Shown: positions 6,478 through 14,861 of the stretch, piece after piece
How the letters are laid out: every line of letters begins with the position of its first letter
Numbering within the stretch: the first letter of the stretch is position 1
The notes under the pieces: model-generated
Seen by the model: the letters and a program-made list of their open reading frames with translations, nothing else
Told to the model about the DNA's origin: nothing
Databases searched by the model: none
Virus record (IMG/VR): IMGVR_UViG_3300037847_003835
Span: 1 to 30,276 of that record
Direction: 5' to 3' (one strand)
Length of the DNA stretch: 30,276 nucleotides
Source of the DNA: a virus
Program-made: the position numbers and the translations under genes

Positions 6478-6741
6478 ATGAAACTCAATCTATACATATC
6501 TAAATTGATCAGATCTATTATCTGCAAGGTAGGAAGACAGGAAGCATCTAAATTGTTAGGGTTATCTAGAACCTCCATCTATTTGAGAGAATACAACAAA
6601 TTTAAAGATGATAATCAAATCAAAACATTAGAACCTATTTCAAAAGAATATTGCAAACTACATCCAAAAGAAGATCTTAGAGAGGTATTGATGCAAGGAC
6701 TACATTTTTATTTAGAAGATATTTTGAAAGACAAAGTATAA
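6478..6741 (+). CDS. HTH protein at the early/late boundary (87 aa)
   Basis: Residues about 16-40 (KVGRQEASKLLGLSRTSIYL) read as a helix-turn-helix of the Fis/resolvase style: Q-E-A-S, a glycine turn, then a recognition helix. The remainder is helical. Being the last gene of the early region, just before a terminator and the late packaging genes, it is a natural candidate for a transcription regulator, either a late activator or the protein that binds the TGTTTA-N7-TAAACA operators. That link is inference. The ribosome site AATCAAAGGAG (6461-6471) is a variant of the early consensus. Confidence 0.7.
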   Translation: MKLNLYISKLIRSIICKVGRQEASKLLGLSRTSIYLREYNKFKDDNQIKTLEPISKEYCKLHPKEDLREVLMQGLHFYLEDILKDKV

Positions 6742-6768
6742 CAATTAATTGTCAATCTCAATATAAAA

Positions 6769-6794
6769 GGCTAGATTTATTCTAGTCTTTTTTT
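6769..6794 (+). terminator. Rho-independent terminator ending the early region
   Basis: The stem GGCTAGA / TCTAGTC (7 bp with one G-U pair), with a TTTAT loop, is followed by seven T. It separates the early operon from the methyltransferase/terminase genes. No clear promoter lies between it and ATG 6808, so late transcription may depend on read-through or a non-standard promoter. Confidence 0.8.
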
Positions 6795-6807
6795 ATGGGA
6801 GTTCTTC

Positions 6808-8502
6808 ATGGCAGGAAAGAAGAAGAAAGAGAGTATAGGAGAATATGTAGATATTGATTCACTTGTTGAATGGGAGCATAACCCCAGAATCAACACAGAA
6901 GCAGTTTCTAAGGTTGCAAGGTCTATAGAAAGATTTGGGTTTGCTTCTCCTGTAATAGCACGAGAAGAGGATTCAATGGTGATTGCAGGTCATACTAGAA
7001 TTGCAGCTGCTAGATCTCTAGGATTGCAAACTGTACCTGTTAGATATATGAAACTATCGAGAACAGAGGCTGAACTTCTAGCAATAGCAGATAATAAACT
7101 GGGTGAGATATCAGACTGGAATGAAGATATGCTTAAAGATATTCTTACCGCTCTTCCTGAAAATGATCTTGATGATATCGGATTCTCTCAAGATGAACTG
7201 GATTCACTTTTAGAAAACATAGATACAGAACTACCTCCTGAATCTGATAATGCTGTTTATGATACTGATTATGATGATGCAGATAATCTAGACCTAGAAC
7301 GCGTGAAAATAGCAGAAGAAGGTGGGATCTATGCTGTAGGAGATCAATATGTTCTATGTGGTGATTGTGTTGAAATATTGCGTAGTTTTCCTGATAACTC
7401 AATAGATAGTATTGTTTGTGATCCTCCGTATGGCATCGGCTTTATGGGTAAAGATTGGGATCATTCTGTACCAACTGAAGAATGGGCTAGAGAATGTTTT
7501 AGAGTATTAAAGCCCGGAGGTCATATTGTTGCTTTTGGTGCTACAAGAGCAATTCATAGAATGGTTTGTGCTTTGGAGGATGAAGGATTTGAGATTAGAG
7601 ATATGATCAACTGGTTATACTTCTCAGGTTTTCCAAAAAGCATGGATATATCAAAACAGATTGATAAAATGAAAGGAGTAGAAAGAGAAGTTGTAGGAGA
7701 AGATAATAGACCAAAACCATCCTATATGTTAGAAATAGGAAAAACAGAAGCAAACACTAGAAATATAACAAAACCAGCTACAGAAGAAGCACAATATTGG
7801 GAAGGTTGGGGAACAGCCTTAAAACCTGCTCAAGAGCCTGCTATCCTTTGCAGAAAGCCGATAGAGAAGGGTTTGAATGTATCAGAGAATGTTTTGAAGT
7901 GGGGAACAGGTGCGATCAATATAGATGCTTGTAGATTTGGATATGGTGATCCTTGTTGGGTAGGTAGTCAAGAGCAATTGAAAGATCACAATGGTTTTTC
8001 TAGTGTATATGTTGATCCAAAATTGCCAAAAGAAAAAGCAGATGATTATTTTGTTAAAGCTCCTGAAGGAGGTCGATGGCCTGCAAATATATATCAATGT
8101 GCAAAACCTTCAAGATCCGAACGTGAAACAGGACTTGATGATCTAGAGAGTAAAAAAGGACATGAAGCGGTTCATAGAAAAGAAGGAACTGCAGGTCTTG
8201 AGAATCCGAGAGCAGGAGCAGGAAGAACAGCAAGCGAGGTAAAGAACTTTCATCCTACAGTAAAACCTACCAAACTCATGGCATGGTTATGTCGTCTTCT
8301 CACCCCAAAAGGCGGGATCGTATTAGATACCTTTCTAGGCTCAGGGACTACTGGCGTTTCTGCATCTATGGAAGGATTCAAGTTTATAGGTACAGAAATG
8401 AATCCTGAATACTGTGATATTGCTCTTCAGAGAATCAAACATGCAACAGGTCATGATATAATGAAGGTTGAAGGTGTTATATTTGAGGTGTCAAATGTCT
8501 AA
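6808..8502 (+). CDS. ParB-like domain fused to N6-adenine-type DNA methyltransferase (564 aa)
   Basis: Residues about 10-135 are a ParB/Srx-type domain with NPR (25-27) and GHTR (61-64). Residues about 175-545 form an amino-methyltransferase with DPPY (205-208) and FLGSGTT (509-515). Motif IV precedes the AdoMet-binding motif, the beta-group order. DPPY favours N6-adenine methylation. The ~300 residues between should hold the target recognition part, and a HPTVKP segment lies before the FxGxGTT motif. ParB-methyltransferase fusions are known in phages and prophages, often near terminase genes. Likely roles are protection of phage DNA from restriction or marking DNA for packaging. The ribosome site GGGAG lies 7 bases before the ATG. 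GATC is unusually frequent in this genome, so GATC is a testable target, but this is inference. Confidence 0.88.
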   Translation: MAGKKKKESIGEYVDIDSLVEWEHNPRINTEAVSKVARSIERFGFASPVIAREEDSMVIAGHTRIAAARSLGLQTVPVRYMKLSRTEAELLAIADNKLGEISDWNEDMLKDILTALPENDLDDIGFSQDELDSLLENIDTELPPESDNAVYDTDYDDADNLDLERVKIAEEGGIYAVGDQYVLCGDCVEILRSFPDNSIDSIVCDPPYGIGFMGKDWDHSVPTEEWARECFRVLKPGGHIVAFGATRAIHRMVCALEDEGFEIRDMINWLYFSGFPKSMDISKQIDKMKGVEREVVGEDNRPKPSYMLEIGKTEANTRNITKPATEEAQYWEGWGTALKPAQEPAILCRKPIEKGLNVSENVLKWGTGAINIDACRFGYGDPCWVGSQEQLKDHNGFSSVYVDPKLPKEKADDYFVKAPEGGRWPANIYQCAKPSRSERETGLDDLESKKGHEAVHRKEGTAGLENPRAGAGRTASEVKNFHPTVKPTKLMAWLCRLLTPKGGIVLDTFLGSGTTGVSASMEGFKFIGTEMNPEYCDIALQRIKHATGHDIMKVEGVIFEVSNV

Positions 8503-8959
8503 AGTTGGAAGACCGTTAAAGTTGAATGAGATTGTTATTCAAATGCTAGAGAAGGCCTACAGTCTCGGCATGTCTCCTAAACTAGCATGTGATCATGCCT
8601 CTGTTTCACAATCTTCTTACAATACTTGGATGCAAAGAGGAGAACAGGATCGTTATGACAATGAAGAAACCATCTTTGCAGATCTGAATAGGAGAGTAAA
8701 AAAAGCTAGGTCAAATCACGCACTTGCGAATCTTGCACTGATTCAGAAGGCAGCAAAAGAAGATGGAACTTGGACCGCAGCGGCATGGCTCCTCGAAAGA
8801 GTACACAAGGAATATCAAAAACAACCCGAGCAGATTGTAGAGGTTAATGTAGATAATAGACAGTTATCGGTTGTGCAGTTGATGAAGGAATTACAAAGTT
8901 CTGATGAAGAGATCAAAGAGTTGATTGCTAGACCTGTGATAGATCTAGATGAGGAGTAG
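8495..8959 (+). CDS. terS: Terminase small subunit (154 aa)
   Basis: The N-terminal ~60 residues are a helix-turn-helix of the terminase small subunit type: SLGMSPKLACDHASVSQSSY, with YNTWMQRGEQ after it. A long helical region and NRQLSVVQLMKELQ follow. It should recognise the packaging site and regulate the large subunit. ATG 8495 is chosen because GAGGTG (8485-8490) is its ribosome site. The longer frame uses a TTG inside the methyltransferase gene. It overlaps that gene by 8 bases. Confidence 0.82.
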   Translation: MSKVGRPLKLNEIVIQMLEKAYSLGMSPKLACDHASVSQSSYNTWMQRGEQDRYDNEETIFADLNRRVKKARSNHALANLALIQKAAKEDGTWTAAAWLLERVHKEYQKQPEQIVEVNVDNRQLSVVQLMKELQSSDEEIKELIARPVIDLDEE

Positions 8960-8962
8960 AGA

Positions 8963-9268
8963 ATGAATGCAAGTATAAAGAATGTTCATTTTGGTAAATG
9001 GTTGAATAGAAAGATAGGATCGAAAACGCACTTTTGCCAGAGGTTTGAGTGGAAATCTAGAGAGTTATTAAGATGGTGTCAGGGTAAAAACTTTCCGAAA
9101 TCGCCTGTATTATCTCAACTTCTCTACGATCTACATCTTCATATAGGTCAGGAATATACATCTTTACTTGCAGAATGTCACGAGCAACTTATGAAGGATC
9201 ACAAAGTATATAAATATGAACAGGAAAAAATTAGAAGACAACTTGAAAAAGAAACAGCAACTGATTGA
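8963..9268 (+). CDS. Small HTH-like protein between terminase genes (101 aa)
   Basis: The protein is basic. Residues about 8-65 could be a lambda-repressor-like HTH (GSKTHFCQRF, then SRELLRWCQGKNFPKSPVL and a Leu-rich helix), and a charged helix closes it. The assignment is weak. It lies 3 bases after terS and overlaps terL by 53 bases, so it belongs to the packaging operon. It may be a DNA-binding packaging accessory or a regulator. The ribosome site GAGGAGTAGAG is close to the ATG. Confidence 0.65.
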   Translation: MNASIKNVHFGKWLNRKIGSKTHFCQRFEWKSRELLRWCQGKNFPKSPVLSQLLYDLHLHIGQEYTSLLAECHEQLMKDHKVYKYEQEKIRRQLEKETATD

Positions 9269-10691
9269 GTATGCAAAGAATTATCCTCTTTCTGTTTCTC
9301 TTCTTTGGGTTCCTCATTGCCATAACTGGAAAGGCATAACAGGAGAACGGGATCGGGGTTGTGGTAGACCTATGAAAAGAATCAAAGGCGATCTGTATAG
9401 GTGTGATCATTGCGATATTACAGAGAAGAGAACATCACAACAACATTCTCTTCTCTCTTTGGGTTCTGAAAGCACATTGATATCAGGAGGAAACAGGGCA
9501 GGCAAAACAGAAGTAGGAGCATGTCTATCTGTCGCTTTTGCGAGCGGTTCAAAAGAGCAATATGTCAGAGATTGGTTACAACTTAATAACCTACCCCTTG
9601 ATCTAGTTCCTGAGAATCCTTCAACGGTGTGGTGTGCCTCTCTGAGTTACAAAGACGGTCTAGAATACCTCAGGCCAAAGTTAGATAAATATCTACCTAT
9701 AGGAACAAAGAAAACACGTTGGACTTCTCAAGATCGGGCGGTTGCTATTCTTCCCAATGGAGGCAGGATAGTATCTATGAGTTGCGATTCAGGAAGAGAA
9801 GGTTTTCAAGGTGGATCAGTCTCTATGGTTTGGATTGATGAAGAGCCTAATGATGAGGGTATATTTCATGAATGTCTTCTTAGGACAGTAGATCAAAAAG
9901 GAAAAGTTATAATTACAGCTACACCATTAAAAGGTTTATCTTGGATGTTTGAAAGATTTGTGGAAAATCCTGCAAAGGGTTTTGAGGTTGTGAAAATATC
10001 AGGTCTAGATAATCCTTATGTATCTAGTTTTAAGATGAGGAGAACAGTATCACACCTTACAGAAGCATCTCAAAGATCTAGATTGTTTGGTGAGTTCTCA
10101 AGTCAATCAGGCCTTGTATATCCTGAGTTTTCAAAAGATACTCACTTGATAGATATAGAAGAAATTCCAAACCACTGGAGAAGATATATATCTATTGACT
10201 TTGGTTCTTCTCATCCCTTCTGTGCTTTATGGGTTGCAGAGGCTCCTGCTGGTTACTACTCTTCTGATACTACTCTGATTGTATATCGTGAATTGTATTG
10301 GACAAATAAAACAACCATAGAATCAGGAAGAGAGATCAACAGAATAAACAAGCTGCATAATGAAGAGATACATTGGTATGTAGCAGACCCTGAAAGTAAA
10401 GATGGGCGTCTCACACTCGGGAGAGAATGCAATATAAGAACCTTGCCGGCACCAAAGCATCTAGGAGTGAATGAAGGGATCAATATGGTTCGAGAATATC
10501 TTCAGATTGATAAGGAAGGCAAATCTAGATTGTTATTTACTAAGGACGTGAAAAACACATTAAGAGAGTTTCGTCTCTACAAGTGGGATAATAAAAGCAA
10601 AAAGGATGTCGTGAAAAAAACAAATGATCATGCGATGGATTCTCTGAGATATGGAATCATGCAATATCGTAGAATGTTGGCACATAAATAA
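9216..10691 (+). CDS. terL: Terminase large subunit (491 aa)
   Basis: This is the packaging motor ATPase and nuclease. The Walker A motif is GGNRAGKT (91-98), Walker B is MVWIDEE (204-210, D208/E209), and the coupling motif is TATP (234-237). The C-terminal RNase H-like nuclease has ISIDFG (D328), VADP (D391) and NDHAMDSLRYG (D471, D475). An unusual N-terminal zinc-ribbon-like segment (C35, C49, C63, C66) precedes the ATPase. It may bind DNA or the small subunit. The length is normal for the family. The start overlaps the upstream gene by 53 bases and has only a distant AAGGA, so translation is probably coupled. Confidence 0.95.
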   Translation: MNRKKLEDNLKKKQQLIEYAKNYPLSVSLLWVPHCHNWKGITGERDRGCGRPMKRIKGDLYRCDHCDITEKRTSQQHSLLSLGSESTLISGGNRAGKTEVGACLSVAFASGSKEQYVRDWLQLNNLPLDLVPENPSTVWCASLSYKDGLEYLRPKLDKYLPIGTKKTRWTSQDRAVAILPNGGRIVSMSCDSGREGFQGGSVSMVWIDEEPNDEGIFHECLLRTVDQKGKVIITATPLKGLSWMFERFVENPAKGFEVVKISGLDNPYVSSFKMRRTVSHLTEASQRSRLFGEFSSQSGLVYPEFSKDTHLIDIEEIPNHWRRYISIDFGSSHPFCALWVAEAPAGYYSSDTTLIVYRELYWTNKTTIESGREINRINKLHNEEIHWYVADPESKDGRLTLGRECNIRTLPAPKHLGVNEGINMVREYLQIDKEGKSRLLFTKDVKNTLREFRLYKWDNKSKKDVVKKTNDHAMDSLRYGIMQYRRMLAHK

Positions 10692-10729
10692 GAGGACAAT
10701 ATAAGACCTTCAAAGAATAAATTATAAGA

Positions 10730-10735
10730 TATAAT
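10730..10735 (+). promoter_or_regulatory. Possible -10 box before the portal gene
   Basis: A perfect TATAAT lies in the 64-base gap before the portal gene, but no good -35 hexamer is found 16-18 bases upstream. The ribosome site TAGGAG follows at about 10744. It may be a weak or activator-dependent promoter. Confidence 0.3.
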
Positions 10736-10755
10736 GCACACAATAGGAGTATACA

Positions 10756-13700
10756 ATGAGTGATAATTATTTTGTTAGGTTATATAATGCTATATTGGGT
10801 AAGAGTTATGCCAAGCAAATAGAGAAGCCAAAAGAAGAAAATCGCGGTGCTAGTTGGAACAGTGCGGGCGGTGTCAATAATACATTCTCAGCACAGGTTT
10901 CAATGGATGCATTTGGTATACATGGTTATACTCATGCAGGTGTCAAAAGACTATCTCAAGATCTTGCAGCCTTACCTCTTCGATTGATTAAAGGGTATGG
11001 AGATCAAGCGGTTGAATTGATGGATCATCCTGTATTAGATTTGATTAGAATGCCTTCAACAGATGTAGATGAGTTTCTTTTCAGAGAACAGATAACCATC
11101 GATCTAGTTTTATCAGGTAACTGTTATATTCTTCTTCTCGGTTCTTCTGATCGTCCTGTCTCTATGGTTAGATTGCATCCTGAAGAGGTTAGAATCGTTA
11201 CAGATCCACAGAAGGGTCTTGTAGGTTATGAACATAATTCAAGCGGTTCTGTAGTTATGTATCCTCCTGAAAGAATCATACATGGTAAGAATGCAGGATA
11301 TCAAAAGGGGCCTCAAGCCTTATATGGTACAGGTGCAATTCAACCCCTTGCAAGAGAACTTGATGCTGATCTTAACTCTCAAAAACTTGTATCAGAAGCA
11401 ACCTCAAAGGGTCGACCTGATGTTCTTCTGTCACCTAAGGAAGATGGTGATATATGGAATAAAGAAGTAAGAAGACAGATCCTTGATCAATATAAAGGCA
11501 TGCAAAAGTCAGGCGGTGCTATGGTTATGTCTGGGCAGGTTCAAATAGATATGCTTCAGTTATCTCCTCGTGATATGGAATTCCAAGCATCAAGAACATT
11601 TGCACGAGAATCTATTTCGGCTGTTTTGGGTGTACCTCCTTCTGTTCTAGGTCTTCCAACTGCTAACTATGCTCTAGGTCGACAGCAAGCGGTTGAATAC
11701 TGGAGTAATCAGATTAAGAGAGGTAAGAGAATAGGATTGTTATTCACTCGTATTGCAAGACTATGGGAGGATGATCTACACTTCGAGCATGATTATACAG
11801 AAGTTGAAGCACTACAATCTGTAAGAAATGATAAATTGCTACGTGTTGAAAAGCATATCTTTTTCGGTATTTCTCCAGAGGTTGCATATGCTGCTGAAGG
11901 TCTAGAGTTCCCACGAAAGCAAGAGCCTAAGGATATAGGAGAGGAAGAGGATGAGAATGTTAGATATCTTCTTGATGTATACAAGGCTGTTGATTATGGT
12001 GATAAGTCTAATGCTCGGGCTGCTATGAATGCACTTCCTGAAGGAACACAAACAGCATTGAAACGCAAAGCAAAAGAACATAACGAAGAACATGGATCTA
12101 ATCCTAAGAAGAAGGTAACAAATGTTAATTATTTGGCTGTGTCTTATCATAGAGGATTGGGAGCCTATGAAAATAATCCTGCTTCTGTACGTCCTTCTGT
12201 TAATTCTGCTCAACAGTGGGCAATGGCTAGAGTAAATTCTTTTCTCTATGCTCTTCGTAATCAAAGATATAGATCTGGAAAACACGACACCGATCTTCTT
12301 CCTTCTGAACATCCTATGAGTGGAGAAGAAAAACTATTTGACCTGTTAGAAACCAAAGAGCTTCCTTACAATGTAAAAGGTTTTGATTCTGAATATCTAG
12401 AATCTATGGAGGTTGTGAATGTCCCTAATAATCCACAAGTACAGGAAGAGGATGAGATATTGAAAAACATTCTGGGAACTCCTGCAAACTGGAGAGACTA
12501 CAAACAAGCTCATCTGTTTTTTAATGAGAATCAGGACCAAATGAAAGAAGGATATTATATCAGAATAGGAAGAAGATTAGATACTGATGATATTCTTAAT
12601 GCAGCACCGGAAAAAGGTAAGATTGTAGTATTTAAAGACCTTCTCGATCTTGCTGTTGATCATCTCAATGGTCGATATGGTAGGCCACCAATAACAGAAG
12701 ATGAAAGAAGAGCAGCATATCAAGTTATCAAACAATACTTCGACGTAATCAAACAAGAGGCTCCTTTATTGCTAGATTCATATCTAGGTTTTGACAGTAA
12801 AAAAAAAGATGATGAAGAACTCACCAACTTCCCAAAGAGAGGAGACAATAAAAAGATCAGTCTCAGAAACTCCCAATACCGGACTTTTGACCCTGATTAT
12901 GCTGAAAAACTTAAAATAAACTATCCTTCTATATGGAGAGCAGGCGGTAACATAAGAGGTAATGAACAGTATAAAAAACTTAGACCTATAGCAAAAAGAG
13001 GTGGAGTTCCTGAAGGATTATCAGAAGAACGTGCAATCAAACTTAGAGAAGCATGGATCGCTCGACATCTCAAAGATGGTTCTCAGTTTTCGGATGCTGA
13101 TCACCCTGTAAACCTGTCAACGATTGCCGGAATAGTTGCACAGATCAAATGGTTAGCAATCGGGTCTATAGGTCAGAGCAAAATGAAAAAGGTTATCAAT
13201 CAGATGAAAAAAAAGATTGATGCTTCAAAGAAGGAAGAGAGAGCAAAGAAAAGATACTGGAATAGATGGGTGAAAAACTCACAAGGAAAAGCAGAGAAGG
13301 AATTGCTGAGAAGATTCAAGAGTTATCTAACTGCTGCAAAGAAGAGATATGCAAAAAGAATAGAAAAGATTGATAGTCAAGAGAAGTCCTTAATTGTCGA
13401 TAGAGAAACCTTTTTGGCAATACAAGAAGAGAGACAGGAACTTGATCGGGCTGTTGGTGATACATGGCTAAAATGGTGGATGCTTACAGGAAATCAACAA
13501 CTAGATGATCTTTATAACAGAGCAGGAAAAGAAAGACCTTTGGATCTTGTTTTTGGTAATCGTGACTATGCAAGGCAGTTATGGAATGATTCAGTTCAAG
13601 ATATAACAACTAGCACAGGAAGATCGATCATGTCTGTAGTTGAAAAAGGTCTTGAGAATGGATTATCCACAAGAGCAATAGCACAGAATCTAGTAGATAC

Positions 13701-14025
13701 AGATCAAAGTGGTATTTTTAACTTAGGAAGAGCAAACAGGATCGCTAGAACAGAATCGACAAGGGTAGTAAATCAGGCAACTACAGAATCATATAGAACA
13801 CTACAAGCAAACGGTATTCAAGTGAAAAAACAATGGTTGACAGCAAGAGACGAAAAAGTTAGAGATTCACATGTTACACTTGATGGACAAACTGTTGCAG
13901 CAAATGAAAACTTTCAACTCCCTTCTCAATATGGAGGATATGAAGCCTCTTCTCCTGCTTCTTTTCCTGTAGCAGGTGAAAACATAAACTGTAGATGTAC
14001 AGTGATCCCTGTACTCGATGAATAA
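10756..14025 (+). CDS. Portal protein fused to MuF-type minor head protein (1089 aa)
   Basis: Residues about 30-395 are an HK97-family portal, with the typical GVPPSVLGLPTANYALGRQ (about 295-313) and the wing/stem region after it. Residues about 880-1089 are a MuF/SPP1 gp7-type domain with RIARTESTRVVNQATTESYR, KQWLTARDEKVRDSH and the closing NINCRCTVIPV. Between them lie two extra modules. One is at about 400-520, with YHRGLGAYENNP...SVRPSV and KHDTDLLP. The other is at about 710-800, with YPSIWRAGGNIRGNEQY and a W-I-A-R-H motif. From memory, such modules occur inserted in other phage head proteins, and their job is unknown to me. A basic coiled segment (about 805-880) links to MuF. Normally portal and MuF are separate genes. 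The fusion would place twelve MuF copies at the portal vertex. Confidence 0.88.
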   Translation: MSDNYFVRLYNAILGKSYAKQIEKPKEENRGASWNSAGGVNNTFSAQVSMDAFGIHGYTHAGVKRLSQDLAALPLRLIKGYGDQAVELMDHPVLDLIRMPSTDVDEFLFREQITIDLVLSGNCYILLLGSSDRPVSMVRLHPEEVRIVTDPQKGLVGYEHNSSGSVVMYPPERIIHGKNAGYQKGPQALYGTGAIQPLARELDADLNSQKLVSEATSKGRPDVLLSPKEDGDIWNKEVRRQILDQYKGMQKSGGAMVMSGQVQIDMLQLSPRDMEFQASRTFARESISAVLGVPPSVLGLPTANYALGRQQAVEYWSNQIKRGKRIGLLFTRIARLWEDDLHFEHDYTEVEALQSVRNDKLLRVEKHIFFGISPEVAYAAEGLEFPRKQEPKDIGEEEDENVRYLLDVYKAVDYGDKSNARAAMNALPEGTQTALKRKAKEHNEEHGSNPKKKVTNVNYLAVSYHRGLGAYENNPASVRPSVNSAQQWAMARVNSFLYALRNQRYRSGKHDTDLLPSEHPMSGEEKLFDLLETKELPYNVKGFDSEYLESMEVVNVPNNPQVQEEDEILKNILGTPANWRDYKQAHLFFNENQDQMKEGYYIRIGRRLDTDDILNAAPEKGKIVVFKDLLDLAVDHLNGRYGRPPITEDERRAAYQVIKQYFDVIKQEAPLLLDSYLGFDSKKKDDEELTNFPKRGDNKKISLRNSQYRTFDPDYAEKLKINYPSIWRAGGNIRGNEQYKKLRPIAKRGGVPEGLSEERAIKLREAWIARHLKDGSQFSDADHPVNLSTIAGIVAQIKWLAIGSIGQSKMKKVINQMKKKIDASKKEERAKKRYWNRWVKNSQGKAEKELLRRFKSYLTAAKKRYAKRIEKIDSQEKSLIVDRETFLAIQEERQELDRAVGDTWLKWWMLTGNQQLDDLYNRAGKERPLDLVFGNRDYARQLWNDSVQDITTSTGRSIMSVVEKGLENGLSTRAIAQNLVDTDQSGIFNLGRANRIARTESTRVVNQATTESYRTLQANGIQVKKQWLTARDEKVRDSHVTLDGQTVAANENFQLPSQYGGYEASSPASFPVAGENINCRCTVIPVLDE

Positions 14026-14031
14026 ACAGGT

Positions 14032-14631
14032 TTATCCTATTTTATATTCTTTTTTCAGTTTGCTAGGAACAATGCCACCAAAAGAATCATAGTTTTTTAA
14101 TATTGCCTTAACGGATTCACGATCTAGGATGTACTTGCTTTTAAAGTAAGAGGAAATACTTGTATAAGGTTGTCTGTAATTCTTTTTGATGTATTGTAAT
14201 TCTTTTTGCCAGTTATCAGATCCTACAACTAGAATATCTTTAGGGAAATCTTCACCACGATACACATATAAACCAAGACCATGTCTAGCAATCGCCTTTG
14301 TAATACATCTCTGAATCGTTGTTATCACATCCTGACTAGTGAGATCTTTTACTGGTATAGATTTATTGTAGTGATTTGTTATTGCTAGATATTCAATGTG
14401 TTCTATGTCGTTAATTTGAACTCCTGCTTTAATCCAAGCTGTTTTATTATCGTGGTGATAATTTAAACCGTCTTTATTCTCATATACTGTTGATTTTGCA
14501 TTTGGATAGTTTGAGATCAATATCTTCCAAGCATCTGCCCAAGATAGATATTTAAGGTTTGCGGATCCTTTGGTTCTTACAAATTCATCGCAATTGATTT
14601 TTGATAATATTTCGAATGTTGATTCTTTCAT
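14032..14631 (-). CDS. Sak3/DUF1071-type single-strand annealing protein (199 aa)
   Basis: The N-terminus has the family hallmark YLSWADAW (28-35). The C-terminal half has DVITTIQRCITKAIARHGLG (101-120), followed by LYVYRGEDFP, the pattern of Sak3-type recombinases (DUF1071). These anneal complementary single strands in phage recombination and repair, and usually work with an exonuclease, which I do not see here. The C-terminus (about 140-199) looks like an add-on and may bind host SSB or act otherwise. It is the last gene of the minus-strand operon that starts at the 15162 operator. The ribosome site AGGAG lies inside the end of the small gene before it. Its 3' end faces the portal gene's end with only 6 bases between, so the transcripts converge. 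Confidence 0.8.
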   Translation of the reverse strand: MKESTFEILSKINCDEFVRTKGSANLKYLSWADAWKILISNYPNAKSTVYENKDGLNYHHDNKTAWIKAGVQINDIEHIEYLAITNHYNKSIPVKDLTSQDVITTIQRCITKAIARHGLGLYVYRGEDFPKDILVVGSDNWQKELQYIKKNYRQPYTSISSYFKSKYILDRESVKAILKNYDSFGGIVPSKLKKEYKIG

Positions 14632-14634
14632 TGT

Positions 14635-14811
14635 TTATCTCCTATTCTTTTTCGATCTTTTTCTTTTTGCTTTCTTTTTATTGTATTCTTTTTCAGTTTG
14701 AGCTTTTCTAGGGTTCTGTATTCCTGAAGGAAGTAGCCCCCTACTTTTGCATTTATCGTCAAACTCGTTTGACAAGCACATTTTTCTATTAATACTGGTT
14801 TGATTTTTCAT
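14635..14811 (-). CDS. Hidden small basic protein (58 aa)
   Basis: This is a short gene starting at 14811 (minus) with the early-type ribosome site AACCAAAGGA (14818-14827). The product has two Cys near the middle (residues 12 and 21) and a very basic tail (KKKAKRKRSKKNRR), suggesting RNA or DNA binding. Its stop codon lies 3 bases before the start of the annealing protein, so the two are coupled. No family is recognised. It fills what would otherwise be a 230-base gap. Confidence 0.68.
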   Translation of the reverse strand: MKNQTSINRKMCLSNEFDDKCKSRGLLPSGIQNPRKAQTEKEYNKKKAKRKRSKKNRR

Positions 14812-14829
14812 GTTAGGTCCTTTGGTTAT

Positions 14830-14847
14830 GGGAGGGTAAAACCTCCC
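14830..14847 (-). promoter_or_regulatory. Leader hairpin between minus-strand early genes
   Basis: GGGAGG and CCTCCC form a 6-bp GC-rich stem with a 6-base loop, between the 74-aa gene's stop and the ribosome site of the 58-aa gene on the minus strand. There is no U-tract after it, so it is not a simple terminator. It may stabilise or separate mRNA segments. Confidence 0.4.
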
Positions 14848-14861
14848 TTGTTGATTATTGG

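Noticed and set aside
4893-6741. Anti-CRISPR or anti-defence genes among the small early proteins
   Set aside because: Position makes it possible, but no sequence feature I can see supports a specific claim.
6742-6766. Promoter before the methyltransferase gene (TTGTCA with TATAAA)
   Set aside because: The two hexamers are only about 7 bases apart, too close for a sigma-70 promoter, and the terminator at 6769 would follow.
10756-14025. Intein in the portal protein
   Set aside because: The inserted modules lack intein splice motifs (Cys/Ser start, HN ending) and interrupt no conserved portal block.
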